Numbered from the stretch's first letter, positions 1 to 11,410 are shown. The stretch: DNA of 64,000 nucleotides from Zygnema cylindricum (GCA_037447655.1 JBBHKE010002346.1:126001-190000); one strand, 5' to 3'. Notes: generated by a model from the sequence alone, not told the origin. Program-made: numbers and translations.

Positions 1-2161
1 CCTTTGTCACATTTTCGTATATAGATTTACACCCATCATCTCCTTCCTTCACCAAATAATTTTCCTCGTTTTCAACGTTTTTGAAATCATTACTCCGTTC
101 CAAACAAACCTAAAACAACATATTAAAGCCAAGAGAAAAAAAAAAAGGGGAAAAAAAGGAGAGAGATAAAAAAAGGGAGAGGTAAAGTTAAGGACAAGCA
201 TGTTTTGCGGAGATTACTTTTGTCCTTTCCGACTCAATAAATTTGGGAGAAATTAAAAAATCTAAAAGTTGTGCTTTAATCCATCCAAAATTAAATGAAA
301 TGTGAGGAATTTTTGCTACACAGTAGACAAACCTAAAGCTAACTTGTGACTCTATGGAAATTCTCCAATCAAATGAAAGATAATAAATCGTACTATCTCA
401 AAAAAACAATTAAAAATTAAGAACTTTAAACATAACGGCGGAAGAAAATCCAACATGAGTCCATCGAACAATGCAAAGCCATTATTTAAATAATTGGACT
501 TGATTTTGTAGATTACCACCTTACATTTTCTACATGCAATTGAAGATAAGGAAATCCGGCATCTTACCAATTTTTGAGGTTCTAAAGGGGTAACTGGATT
601 TGAGCAGCTGAGTCCAATTTCAGAATTAATTTCCTCCAAAGTTGAATAATTGAAGGAGGGAATCGATTCAGAAACAATGGAGACAATGGAATCACAAGTA
701 TCTCCCTGCCCAAAAATAAAAAACCAAAGCAAAAAAAAAAATGTTCAAGGGGTAGAAGAGTAGTTAATTTTAAGGCACTTAAATAAACCATCCTTTTCAA
801 AATTGAATTTCCAATTAATTTCTGGTGTAAAAGGGGTGTTATTATGTCACTAACAGTTAAAAATCTATCTCTTTATTATAATCAATTGAAATGTTTGTTG
901 CTACTATTACTACTACTACGAGATAATTTAACAAAGGAAAAGAATAAAAAGCATTATTTTGGCCCACACACCTCTACAGTGAGATAGATGGCGGAGCAGG
1001 GAACGAAACTTTTGGAATCCATAGACACCAAATTTAGTGTGGATCCTTCAGAAACCACTTTTGGGGCTGTCACCGATCCGCACAGAGGCTGGAGGGTCTG
1101 TGGGGGGGGAGAGAGAGACAAGGAGAGAGAGAGAGGGAGAGGGAGAGGGAGAGAGAGATCACATGTCGTTGAATCAAACCATAATCTGGTTCAAAGAAAG
1201 AAAAGCCTTACCAGGTAAATTTAGCCGGAAAAAATGCAAAACAGCCCGTGTTGCGAAAAAAATTGGAATAAAAAAACTTTATTTTTTTTAAGAATTACAA
1301 AAGTGAACAAGAAAAGGAAAAGGAAAACAAAAAACACTTACCGGGTGAAAGTATAGAAGGTCATTTAAACCCATTCCGTGTTTTTCGGCAATCTTGTCGC
1401 ATGTGAGACCTCCTTTTGGAACCAAAAAAAATATGTTTTGGGTCCCAAGGGAGATAAGGACAGTGCAAAAAGTGCAAAATGTATGACACAATATAACTTT
1501 TTGTAATTTATTTAATTTCCAGTGGAGATGTAAAACAGTATCCTCAACCCCTCCTCAAATAAGCAATCCCAATCCCTCCCTCTCCCTCTCCCTCTCCCTC
1601 CTCCCTAAAAAAGTTTTCCTGCCGTTTCGGATCTCGGATAACCCTTCCTGGAAACTTCCTGGATTTTTCGCCTGATTTCTCGCGTTTGATTTTCATTTGC
1701 TTTGATCTAAATTCCGACGCCGTAAGAATACTCCATTGCACGAAATTCAGGGACTTGCAAAAGTTTAACATATTGACACGTGTACTATCGCTGATTCTTT
1801 GAGCCAGAGATTTGATTTGAAACAAGCGATAAGTCTACTAGAAAACGATGGTTGTAAAAGAAACTTCTTGATTTTTTTTCTTCTTCTTATTTTTTTCTTG
1901 AACTTCTTCTTCTTCACTTTTCCCCGATTTTATAAGTGTATGTGTAGAAAATGATACAATAAATGATTTTTTAGAAAAAGAAGAGGAAGAAGAGGAAGAA
2001 GCAAAAAATATTGTGGAGTTAATTGTATAGTGGATGAAATTTGTGACGAGAGAGTGAGCTCCGATGACAAATGAACCAACTGGGACGGCAATTTATACCA
2101 AAAATGGCACAAAACGACAAACCGTAAGCGACAAAAATGAGAGACGTTTCATAATTTGCAT
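1..2161 (-). CDS. Secreted multi-LysM protein, tandem copy 1 (3' end off window)
   Basis: Proposed exons read on the minus strand. Exon 1 is 2099-2161 (21 codons, MxIMKRLSFLSLTVCRFVPFL, a signal-peptide-like start, then GTATAA donor). Exon 2 is about 1742-1834. Exon 3 is 1342-1412, possibly reaching 1497 (GLTCDKIAEKHGMGLNDLL, GTAAG donor). Exon 4 is 972-1097 (42 codons, long pyrimidine tract plus CACAG acceptor, GTGTGT donor). Exon 5 is 568-705 (46 codons, GDTCDSIVSIV start, GTAAG donor). Exon 6 begins at 109 (TTTTAG acceptor, then VCLERSNDF, later YLVKEGDDGCKSIYENV) and runs off the left edge. Exons 4-6 join in phase 0, so exon 4 ends IYLTVE just before GDTC, the normal LysM pattern. LysM domains bind N-acetylglucosamine polymers such as chitin or peptidoglycan outside the cell. 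No kinase domain is visible. Exon 2 has an in-frame TAG unless the acceptor lies 3 bases further in. Exon 2-3 joining is uncertain. Confidence 0.6.
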
Positions 2162-2360
2162 GGTCAACTCTGGCCCAACCAGCGGAAAAGCTTAGCTGCG
2201 AGCCGTACGATCTAGGAGCAAGCACCACCGTTCGATTGGCTCCATTTTGACTTGGGGCTGCTTGAGATTTCCGGCAACATCTGTGAAAGCGAAAGAAAAC
2301 GATACGAGTCTTACGTTGACTTGTACGGGCTCGGCCGCATTTTCATAGGGTACACCGTGT

Positions 2361-2555
2361 ATCGCTATTAGTGTCGATGTTTTTTTCGTCTCTTAAAACA
2401 TGTTTTCTCCGAACACACATGTCGGATCGTGGATCTTGACGGTTGCGATTAAAAGCTTCTATTTTTAGCTCTCGATCGGCGGTCTCAAATTGGACAAATG
2501 TGTACGGAGAAAAGATGTTTTAAGCGGCGAAAAACGTGTCAACACTAATAGCGAC
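2361..2555. mobile_element. Short inverted-repeat element (MITE-like), copy in unit 1
   Basis: Arms of about 70 bp pair imperfectly: ATCGCTATTAGTGT at the left against ACACTAATAGCGAC at the right, with TTAAAACATGTTTTCTCCG against its partner further in. The same structure is at 16489-16675 through the segmental duplication. Confidence 0.5.
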
Positions 2556-2897
2556 AAGCGGAGTACTGCATTAATTAAAGTCGGCAAAGCCGAAAGTGCT
2601 TTTGCCTAATTTGTCGTTTGCAAGACAAGCTTGAAGTTACTGTAGTTGCAGTCAACGTCCGTACTGGAGAAGACTAAACCATCAATGCGGTCGTCCACGA
2701 CTTGCCTCCGTCCACTTCCGCCGTACAGATTTGCTAATATCGTACAAACCTAGTACAGAATGAAGGCAAATAATGTTGGTTTTTGCGAGTTCAGGCGATA
2801 CATTTTGTACTACAGAATCGGGTCAATATATCGGCGTGACGTCACCAGATGACCTGTACGGAATCCGACAGACGATTCCACGAAACATTTACTGTAC

Positions 2898-3690
2898 CAG
2901 GGTTGAGTTGCAAATGGATCGATAGAGAATTAAACGTCATGTCTAAATTTGAAAAAAAAATCGGACAAAAAAATCTTTTTCTGTGAGTTTTGAGCGACTT
3001 TTTATTTAAACCGCCAGATTTGGACGATCTAACGGTCGTTGATGAAAGTAACGATCTAAGAAGATCACATGAAAAGCCCATAACACAACTTACGATAGGA
3101 CTATCGTCAGATTCGGATGATCGGACGGTCGCTGATGAAAGTAGCGATATAATAAGATCACATGGAAAGCCCGTAACACAACTTACGCTAAAGGCGGCCT
3201 ACAAAAGGCCTACCAAAAAACGCCTACTTTTGAACTATGGTTCAAAAGTAGGTGAAAGGACACCCATACAATATGCCTATTGTACGCAAACAATACAATA
3301 TACCCTTAGACCCATATTGTATTGGCCGCAAAATGAAATAAAATAGTAACAGGGTTGAGTTGCACATGGATCGATAGAGAATTAAACGTCATGCCTAAAT
3401 TTGAAAAAAAAACGGACAAAAAAATCTATTTCTGTGAGTTTTGAGCGACATTTTATTTTAACCGTCAGATTCGGACGATCGGACGGTCGCTGATCAAAGT
3501 AGCGATCTAAGAAGATCACATGAAAAGCCTATAACACAACTTACGATAGGACTATCGTCAGATTTGGACGATCGGAGGGTCGCTGATCAAAGTAGCGACT
3601 GAAGACGATCCCATGAAAAGCCCATATCACAACATACGATGAAGGCGCCGACAAAAGACCTACAATAGAAACGCCTACTTTTGAACTATG
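2898..3690. repeat. Two-level tandem repeat
   Basis: A unit starting CAGGGTTGAGTTGCA occurs at 2898 and 3350 (period about 452). Inside each unit a block of about 85-95 bp with GGACGATC, GGTCGCTGATGAAAGTAGC and AGATCACATG is itself repeated. Period-locked plus-strand frames (2990-3346) are a by-product. No gene is supported. Confidence 0.7.
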
Positions 3691-3781
3691 GTACAAACGT
3701 AGAACAAAATGAAGGCAAAAAAAATGTGTTAATATTAGCTTTAAATTAGTATTATATATTGTATTTTTGCATTAACACTAA

Positions 3782-4520
3782 GGGTGGCGTTCCATGAAGA
3801 AATTATGTAATCGTACGAACAACATTACAGAATGCTACACTTTGAAGGCTGTTCTCTCGCGCAGAGTCTGTAATCCACGTGCTCAAAAATGAGTGGTACC
3901 ACGTAAGATAAGATCGTATATTGAAAATCGTCAAATATTTTTTACACCGACCAACTTCAACTCGAAATCTTCATTTGCATACAATGTACGTGCGGACCAA
4001 GGCATCGTACCACACAAAATTTGTACTTTTTGCAAACGCTTGTTAGATGCCACCTATTTTTTTTAGGGTTTCTGCATTTTCGCGTGATGAATGAGTGCTT
4101 CCACAAATAGTGTGATAAATGGCCGGTAACAAAAATAGCTCGACGAAGGCTCGTTACGAGATCACTTTCCTGATTTCATTTTAACTTTTGAATGTATATA
4201 TCATGTGCGAAATTTTTCGATTTCTATTGGTTGCCGTCGTGACACATACATTCATTATCCAACGTGTCGCGGCTCAATTTTTCCTCTAAATGTTGATGTA
4301 CCTCCTCGAGGTTCATCACCATTTACAGAAACTTTCGAAGCGAATGCTTCGCGAAAAAACATCCAACGGTCATTGTTACCACCCAGACCTTTTGGAGAAT
4401 ATTGGCAAGATTCTCTATGATGTTGTTATCGTATAAAAACAAAATAAAAGCTACGGCGTAGTACGGAGAGGTCCATACTTCTGTAAACAACCTCAATTTT
4501 CCTCTGATGGAACGCCACCC
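3782..4520. mobile_element. Harbinger/Tourist-like non-autonomous element
   Basis: 739 bp bounded by perfect 14-bp terminal inverted repeats, GGGTGGCGTTCCAT and ATGGAACGCCACCC. The flanking trinucleotides are TAA on the left and GAA on the right, a possible decayed TWA target duplication as in PIF/Harbinger. No transposase is seen. An element with similar ends is at 58138-58863. Confidence 0.6.
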
Positions 4521-4522
4521 GA

Positions 4523-5682
4523 AGGATAATTTCGCATGTATCCGAAACTTAGTATTGCTCCTTTGTTTTTTAGCGAAGATTCTTCGTACAACTTTCAGAG
4601 CATTCGTATGTAAAAAAATGAAATCGCTACACCTTGAATCGTTATCATCGTATAGAAATTATTAGTGTAAAGAAAAAAATAGAGTCATTCATTCTAATGT
4701 AGTGCCAGGAGACGTGGCACATAATGGTCCACGTCCTTAAATAGTGTTATTTATTATATTTAAGGTATCAATGTCAAAATTTTGGGGTGCCGATATAGCA
4801 TACGTAAGGCTAATAACGATTCACGGTGTACTTTAGATTGTGATGGATGTAGACGCGGGTGTAATTTGTGACGTTTGTACACGACTACAAAACTCACGAC
4901 AATTGATGACGTTTACAAAATAGCGACGATTGTAGGCGTCTAGCTACTTGTGACATTGTAGATGTTTAAGGTTTGTGACATTTTGACGACACGCTCAAAT
5001 TATGACAGCGTCGACGTCACAAATTCTAAAATTTCCGCCATGGTTTCCATAATTAGTTTTTTAGTCTTGTCTCACTCTACTTGCCATAAAAATACGCCCA
5101 AACATAGTCAAAAAAATTTGTTTTTTGGAGATCTTTCATTTGATACCATTATTGACGTTTTTCATTGCAAAAATTGTGAGATAGACACGATAGTGGGAGT
5201 GTGAGAGAGAGAGGCGCTTTCATGGACTTCCCTTTTGCGAAATGGCGTCCGTTGGTCGAGACCCCCGGCCCTTGTACGGAAAAAGAACACGGAAAAAAGT
5301 CACGCACAGGTTGGAAACGTGCAGTGGGTGTTTTTTTGGTACTACAGGCAAAAAAAATGTCAAAAACTTCCGACACGTGCGATATCATCTGCCTATACGC
5401 TCACCTCATGGAACTTTATTTAAAATCACCTCGCGAGGTGATTTCATAGAAAGTTTGAAGATGAGTTGAAAAGACGCGAAAGTGGGTCGAAATGCGATAA
5501 ACGACAAACAACATCGCGCTAGACGACAAACTAGAGTAGATGTAAAGTTTCAAGGAAACGTTAATTGTACGCCGGTAAATTCGATTTTCTGGTACAGCTG
5601 CGGATTTTCTCGTTTTTTTTTTTAGTTATGGAGGAAAACGACAAAAATAAACTGTAACTTTGGCACACGCGAAAGTACCCTA
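4523..5682. mobile_element. Dispersed TIR element R2, copy 1
   Basis: Homologous over several hundred bases to 59531-60394 and more weakly to 5803-6390. Shared landmarks include TTTTAGCGAAGATT, GACGACTACAAAACTC, TGTAGATGTTTAGGGTTTGT and an AAATGGCGTCCGTTGG block. Ends look like decayed TTTCGCATGT-type inverted repeats. Short frames at 5201-5469 have a counterpart in copy 3 but no recognisable domain. Confidence 0.5.
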
Positions 5683-5802
5683 ATAAATCCTTAACGCTAA
5701 AAACGATAGGCAGGGGACAAACGTAATCAATATTGTTCCCTTACCAATCGAAAATTACTTCATTACAAGTAATAAATCAATTTGTTAAATTAACAATCAA
5801 TA

Positions 5803-6390
5803 AGGGTGTGTGCCCATAAAACCGAAACTTTGAAATGTTTCTTTGGATTTTAGCGCAGATTTTACAATGTACGTTTCAAAGTGTTCCCATGTCATCATTA
5901 CTTGCGCCTTCTTTACTTCAAATATGTGACAATTGTAGAGGTCTAAAAAATGTGCGACAGCCTGGGATAATACGAAACGAAATGTAGACGACTACGAAAC
6001 TTCCTTAAATTAGTGACGTCTACAAAAAGGGCGACGGTTGTGGAAGTCGATTTTTTTGTGACATTGTAGATGTTTAGGGTTTTGTGACATAGCAAAGTCG
6101 TGATACCTTGTGACGTCATCAACACGTAAACTTTCGGCCGTGGCTTCCCGATTTTTTTTTCTTCCCTTTTATCATTCGACATGCCATCAAAATGAGACCA
6201 AAAATATTTTTTTTAAAAGCAAAAAAAAATATCTTTCATTTGATACTATATTGTTGCATTTCATTTAGAGATGAGAGAAAGAGGAGTGGTCGAATGAGAA
6301 ATATGGGGAGAGACAAGGACGTCGTAAAATTTTGCAAAGGATCATGAATGAAAGTGGAGGTGCGAGACCCCAACAATTTTTTTTCCGTAC
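5803..6390. repeat. Dispersed TIR element R2, copy 2 (diverged)
   Basis: Shares the TTTAGCGCAGATT block and the TGTGACATTGTAGATGTTTA block with copies 1 and 3. It is shorter and its right end is unclear. Confidence 0.4.
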
Positions 6391-6857
6391 ATGCTGTCAA
6401 GATTAAGTACTGAGAACTCATTTAGCTACAAGACATTCTCGTAGCTAAGTAGCAACGACCAGCGATGAAGTACTTTCGTCGCTAGATATTTGAAGTGACG
6501 TAGAAATTGTATGTTTGTTTCGTTTCGCCTAAATTCTGGTCGTACCGTACAAGTGACGTGGAAATTATTTGGTCGTTTTGGTTCACGTAAAGTCTAGTCG
6601 TACCGTGTAGTTCAAGTCGGTTTGCAGTTGTCAGTAGTATATTTCGGCGCGTTGACTCTTAAACGTTTTAGTTGTGTACATATATATACTTGTTGGGACT
6701 TAGTGGTTTATGTATCTTTTTGGAGGCGTAGATTATTATGGAGGCGTAGAAAGGTCAATAACTAAAGGAGATTTGTACTTTGGTTGTATTTAATATATTG
6801 AACTTTGGAGGAACACTTATTTTGTTGTGTATACATTGTTTGGTTTGTTATCTTTCA

Positions 6858-6873
6858 ATTGGTATCGGAGCAG
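6858..6873 (+). promoter_or_regulatory. Primer-binding site of element H
   Basis: TTGGTATCGGAGCAGG resembles TGGTATCAGAGC, the plant copia site complementary to the 3' end of initiator tRNA-Met. Confidence 0.7.
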
Positions 6874-6895
6874 GTTACTGGCAATGCTTGCCGGT

Positions 6896-7915
6896 ATGGC
6901 GGAGAAAGGGAAATCCCCGGTGGAACCTAGTGGAGGAGCTAGTGGGGGAGTTAGTGGAGGAGGAATTACAAGGACACAATATGACGAGTTTGACGAATAG
7001 GGGGAGAAAAATGTGAAGATGGACGAGGGAATGTTTGAACGCTTTCAAGTGTTTCCCAAAACACAAGGAGATGATGGAAATGGAGGTGTAAGTGGAGACT
7101 CACACAATTCAAAGAAAAAAAAGAAAAAAAAGAAGAAACCTAAACTTTATGAGGAAGAGGAGGAGAGCAACGATGATGATCTTAAAGTGTTTAATAAGAC
7201 CATTGTCTTCACTAGTTCCAACTATGCAATTTGGGAGAGATACATTCGAGGAGCAATCACACCGAAAAAAATTTGGGACATCGTTATCGAGGAAGAAACA
7301 CGACGGGATCCTTCCGAGGATCTAGCCGGAGCAAAGAAGTGGGACAAGAAAGATATGGCGGCCTCCACCGCACTAATACAAAGTTGTGCTAGTTCTATGC
7401 ATGGACATCTTCTAACTCATGATAGGGCTTATGATTGTTGGACCGCTTTGAAAAATGCGTTTGAAAAAGGATTTGAGACAAATGAAAATGATCTCTTTGA
7501 GGAGTATATTGGGTTTAGAATGAAGGAGAATGAGTCCATTGATGATGGAGTCAAAATGTATAATGTTATCATAGAACAACTTAACTCACTCAATAACTTC
7601 CCTACAGAAAAAAAGAGGTTGTTTGTTTTCATGAGGACTCTTCCAAGCAAGTTTGCGGTAGCAAAGGAGGTCATCAAAGGGCGAGAGAAATCGACAATGG
7701 CATACGCTATCAACCACTTGAAGAGTACGGAGAAGGAGAAGGCAACATCGAAAGAAGAAAATAAAGGGTCATCTTATTCGAGTTATCAAGAGGAGGATGA
7801 CGGAGGAGCTTACAACTTTAGGGGATCTAGGGGGAGAGGAGGTGGACCTCGTGGACGAGGAGGCAAGTCACAGGGCCAAGGAGAGGCTCATATCAACGCG
7901 ATACGTCTCAAATGA
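6896..7915 (+). pseudogene. Copia gag polyprotein of element H
   Basis: The frame starts MAEKGKSPVEPSGG 39 bases after the LTR end. It has one in-frame TAG at 6998-7000 and then runs open for 300 codons from 7013. A Lys run (about residues 25-35 of the 7013 frame) and an acidic patch precede the UBN2-type gag core (SSNYAIWERYIRGAI, KKWDKKDMAASTALIQSC, WTALKNAFEKGF). The frame ends in an Arg/Gly-rich tail (RGSRGRGGGPRGRGG). The zinc knuckle and all of pol are missing. It is homologous to gag of A1 and A2. Reading from 7013 would give an intact but shorter Gag. Confidence 0.75.
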
Positions 7916-8195
7916 CATGGTAGACTCCGAATATCACAAACGACAGTAAAATCTTTTGTGACAAGTTTCTCCTTCTCTAAATTAACCATTTCGCAAAACC
8001 AAAAAAAAAAAGAAAAAAAAAAAAAACTTAACAGCAAAATGACCTTATGATCCAAGGATGTTCCAAAGCAAGCTCACAAATACTTCTTCAAACGAGTTTT
8101 TCAAGTTTACTGATTAGCGTTTCTAAAATGTCGCCCAAACTTGTTGAAAAGTGGTGTAATTTTTTATCACAAAAATCAAGTTTTCCAAAATGAAT
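7916..8195. other. No gene seen
   Basis: AT-rich sequence with an A-rich tract near 8010-8030. Nothing recognisable. Confidence 0.5.
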
Positions 8196-8275
8196 GTCTC
8201 TCTCCCTCTCCCTCTCCTTCTCCCTCTCCCTCTCCCTCTCCCTCTCCCTCTCCCTCTCCCTCTCCCTCTCCCTCC
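8196..8275 (+). repeat. CCCTCT microsatellite
   Basis: About 13 units of CTCCCT on the plus strand. The Ser-Pro frame across it is a repeat artefact. Confidence 0.9.
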
Positions 8276-8384
8276 AAAAAGACTAAGACTCTACCTTCCA
8301 CTGTTTTGTCCACTAGTGTGAAGGACAATACTTTCTATTCCCACTAAAGTCTCTATTTGACCGTTTACTGCTGAGCTATCCGGC

Positions 8385-8515
8385 TCACCATGCCGTACAT
8401 GATCATGCATCTTGCCGTACATAATGATGTCGTACTTCATCACGTTGTACATCATCACACCGTACATCATCATGTCGTACATCATCACACTTACATCATC
8501 ATTCCGTACACTTCC
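8385..8515. repeat. 15-bp minisatellite
   Basis: Degenerate units of the form GTACATCATCAYRCC. Because 15 is divisible by three, frames stay open on both strands. No gene is supported. Confidence 0.75.
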
Positions 8516-9021
8516 ATGCCGCAGATTTTCCAGTTATTCCTAACCAAGCTTAAAGTAAGTGTATTTCAGTTTTTTTCCTCTCCAGACACAAAATATCATT
8601 ATTGATACTAACTGTTTTTTCTCAAGGTTTACGCATTTTGGGGTTCACCTTCGTCCTCGCCATTTGGAAGTAATGTTATTCATAATGTCTACAGACGAAA
8701 CTTATGAGACAGAAGAAATGGTTGGCTCAACCTTGTGAGTAATAGTTTTTGTGACGTCACCAAGCCAATTCACATGAAAAGTAAAAAGAGATGTAAATTT
8801 GAAATTGAAAACAACAGTATATATAAATTAGTGGATAACAAAAACTGGCATGAACAAGAGAAAAACTCGAGCAATCCACACTAAATAAAAAAAAAACTGT
8901 TACAAATGTATAGCTCCACATACAATCATACAAAATTGTTGAAATACAAAAACTGGAAGTGATATAGCGTGGACCAGGTAAATACCGATACTATGTTTTC
9001 TTTGTGAGAAGTTCCCAAAAC
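8516..9021. other. Downstream region of LysM copy 2
   Basis: Lies 3' of the terminal LysM exon on the minus strand and probably holds its 3' UTR. No other feature recognised. Confidence 0.4.
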
Positions 9022-9324
9022 CTATATCTCTCTAGAACACCGTATCCTCTTCTTCTTCTTTTTTAAATCCTCATTTAATCCTTCGACGACCCTTTTGGGA
9101 GTAGGATAACAAAACTTTGTATTAGCGGGAAGGAAGATGGTTGGCTTTGATTTACACGCATCATACGACTTTTTATCAGTTGGGGACCAAAGCGTTGCAT
9201 CATTGTTGTTGTATGTCGCTTGTATTTCGGCACAAGGTTTGCGTATGTTAAATGATTTTATTGTCGTTTTAGCACTACATGTTGGTGCACATTTAGCTAC
9301 AGCTGAAATTGTCCCAATACGAAC
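9022..9324 (-). CDS. LysM gene copy 2, terminal exon
   Basis: A 100-codon open frame on the minus strand without its own ATG. It starts directly after a TGACAG acceptor and ends in TAG. Its first codons, VRIGTISAVAKCAPTCS, complete the preceding exon's LNAGDN in phase 0, giving a typical LysM ending. It has six cysteines (about residues 12, 16, 31, 57, 72 and 96) and a Lys/Arg-rich tail (five consecutive Lys near residue 88). I recognise no further domain. Confidence 0.55.
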   Translation of the reverse strand, partial: VRIGTISAVAKCAPTCSAKTTIKSFNIRKPCAEIQATYNNNDATLWSPTDKKSYDACKSKPTIFLPANTKFCYPTPKRVVEGLNEDLKKKKKRIRCSREI

Positions 9325-9344
9325 CTGTCATTTTAAAAACATAT

Positions 9345-9690
9345 GAAAAAACCAGAAATGAGGAACCAGCTTTCTTACAAAACCAGAAATGAGGAACCAG
9401 CTTTCTTAAAAAAACCATTACATTATTTTTATATTTGATGAACTGCTTTTCATTTTAGTGTTTTACATGATATCTTCTAAGGTTCATATAACACAAAGGG
9501 CTCAAGTAAAAGTAAAACATCACATGAGAAACCATCTTTGGCATAAAATAATAAAAAAAAAACTTGTACCAACTTAATTTCAGACTGGTGAACAACTTTT
9601 CCTTTTAGCGATTGACACGATCCTTTTAAAGTTTTTTTGATATGAATGGCTTAAGCAAAACAAAAGCTTCAGATGGGTAATTTTTTTAAC
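9345..9690. repeat. Small tandem repeats in LysM intron
   Basis: A 32-bp unit (AACCAGAAATGAGGAACCAG core) is present twice at about 9349-9412. A diverged pair of about 95 bp follows at 9437-9530 and 9588-9680. All lie in the intron between exons 7 and 6. Confidence 0.6.
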
Positions 9691-9806
9691 AAAATAAAAT
9701 GGTTATATTTACGGAAGAATTCTCAATCTCAGATAATTTTAATCAAGTAAAACGATGGAATCGAAAAAGGGATTGTAGACCTATCGAGTTTCGGAAAAAT
9801 ACATAC

Positions 9807-9977
9807 ATTATCCCCTGCATTTAGATTTTTGCAGTCTATATTCGGGTTGAGGTAAAAAAAATCAAAAGCCTTTATCACATTTTCGTATATAGATTTACAC
9901 CCATCATCTCCTTTCTTCACCAAAAAAATTTCCTCGATTTCGACGTTTTTGACATCATTGCTCCGTTCCAAACAAAT
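9807..9977 (-). CDS. LysM gene copy 2, exon 6
   Basis: 57 codons in phase 0. The LysM core reads LVKKGDDGCKSIYENV, then YLNPNIDCKNLNAGDN, followed by a GTATGT donor. The NPNIDCKNL segment is the usual second half of a plant LysM. The acceptor AG present in copy 1 (TTTTAG at 110-115, complement) is replaced by TATAT here. Confidence 0.55.
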
Positions 9978-10417
9978 ATATAACAACATATTAAAAGCCA
10001 TGAGAACAGAGAGCAAAAAAAGGGAAAGGTAAGTTAAGCACAAGCATGTTTCGCGGAGATTCTTTTATCCTTTCCGACTCAATAAACTTGGGAGACAATA
10101 ATTACACTAAAAGATGTGCGTGTTTAATCCATCCAAAATTAAATGAAATGTGAGGATGTCCTGATACATTGTAGACAAACCTAAAGCTAACTTGTGACTC
10201 TATGGAAATTCTCCAATCAAATGAAAGATAATAAATCGTACTATCTCAAAAAAACAATTAAAAATTAAGAACTTTAAACATAACGGCGGAAGAAACAATC
10301 CAACATGAGTCCATCGAACAATGCAAAGCCATTATTTAAATAATTGGACTTGATTTTGTAGATTACCACCTTACATTTTCTACATGCAATTGAAGATAAG
10401 GAAATCCGGCATCTTAC

Positions 10418-10555
10418 CAATTTTTGAGGTTCTAAAGGGGTAACTGGATTTGAGCAGCTGAGTCCAATTTCAGAATTAATTTCCTCCAAAGTTGAATAAT
10501 TGAAGGAGGGAATCGATTCAGAAACAATGGAGACAATGGAATCACAAGTATCTCC
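10418..10555 (-). CDS. LysM gene copy 2, exon 5
   Basis: 46 codons between a TTTTGGGCAG acceptor and a GTAAG donor, phase 0. The LysM starts GDTCDSIVSIVSES and has the CSN cysteine. It is nearly identical to 568-705 in copy 1. Confidence 0.65.
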
Positions 10556-10823
10556 CTGCCCAAAAATAAAAAACCAAAGCAAAAAAAAATAAATGTTCAA
10601 GGGGTAGAAGAGTAGTTAATTTTAAGGCACTTAAATAAACCATCCTTTTCAAAATTGAATTTCCAATTAATTTCTGGTGTAAAAGGGGTGTTATTATGTC
10701 ACTAACAGTTAAAAATCTATCTCTTTATTATAATCAATTGAAATGTTTGTTGCTACTATTACTACTACTACGAGATAATTTAACAAAGGAAAAGAATAAA
10801 AAGCATTATTTTGGCCCACACAC

Positions 10824-10949
10824 CTCTACAGTGAGATAGATGGCGGAGCAGGGAACGAAACTTTTGGAATCCATAGACACCAAATTTAGTGTGGATCCTT
10901 CAGAAACCACTTTTGGGGCTGTCACCGATCCGCACAGAGGCTGGAGGGT
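10824..10949 (-). CDS. LysM gene copy 2, exon 4
   Basis: 42 codons after a strong CT-rich tract and CCCACAG acceptor, ending at a GTGTGT donor, phase 0. It starts TLQPLCGSVTAPK and ends AIYLTVE, so it supplies the strand just before the GDTC of exon 5. The GA-rich plus-strand repeat next to it is the pyrimidine tract of its acceptor. Confidence 0.6.
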
Positions 10950-11193
10950 CTGTGGGGGGGGAGAGAGAGACAAGGAGAGAGAGAGAGGGAGAGGGAGAGG
11001 GAGAGAGAGATCACATGTCGTTGAATCAAACCATAATCTGGTTCAAAGAAAGAAAAGCCTTACCAGGTAAATTTAGCCGGAAAAAATGCAAAACAGCCAG
11101 TGTTGCGAAAAAAATTGGAATAAAAAAACTTTATTTTTTTTAAGAATTACAAAAGTGAACAAGAAAAGGAAAAGGAAAACAAAAAACACTTAC

Positions 11194-11264
11194 CGGGTGA
11201 AAGTATAGAAGGTCATTTAAACCCATTCCGTGTTTTTCGGCAATCTTGTCGCATGTGAGACCTC
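11194..11264 (-). CDS. LysM gene copy 2, exon 3
   Basis: Encodes GLTCDKIAEKHGMGLNDLL, the first half of a LysM, with a GTAAG donor. The reading frame stays open upstream through FFLVPKGG, which looks like the LysM beta-strand, so the exon may extend to about 11350. Confidence 0.5.
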
Positions 11265-11410
11265 CTTTTGGAACCAAAAAAAATATGTTTTGGGTCCCAA
11301 GGGAGATAAGGACAGTGCAAAAAGTGCAAAATGTATGACACAATATAACTTTTTGTAATTTATTTAATTTCCAGTGGAGATGAATAACAGTATCCTCAAC
11401 CCCTCAAATA

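Larger units (their letters stand above)
1..2890. repeat. Segmental tandem duplication, unit 1
   Basis: Positions 1-1560 match 9872-11410 and about 1720-2760 match 15815-16880 in the same order and orientation. The second unit differs mainly by the copia insertion at 11411-15321 and by expanded low-complexity DNA. The unit carries the LysM gene. Confidence 0.8.
6691..7915 (+). mobile_element. Copia element H, 5' fragment
   Basis: Contains an LTR end (CTTTCA at 6857), a primer-binding site and a gag frame, but no pol or 3' LTR. The left end is uncertain: TGTTGGGACT at 6691 is one candidate, which would make a short LTR of 167 bp. Confidence 0.55.

Noticed and set aside
988-1218. Plus-strand frame starting MAEQGTKLLES, also at 10840-11070
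   Set aside because: It is the reverse of LysM exon 4 plus the pyrimidine tract of its acceptor. The minus-strand reading has splice signals and LysM context.
8385-8515. Possible CRISPR-like array
   Set aside because: Units are contiguous 15-bp repeats without unique spacers.
8141-8605. Ser-Pro and His-Val-Val-His repeat frames
   Set aside because: Microsatellite and 15-bp minisatellite translations, open in several frames.
9137-9346. Plus-strand 69-codon frame
   Set aside because: Overlies the terminal LysM exon read on the minus strand, which is longer, starts at an acceptor and continues the LysM in phase.
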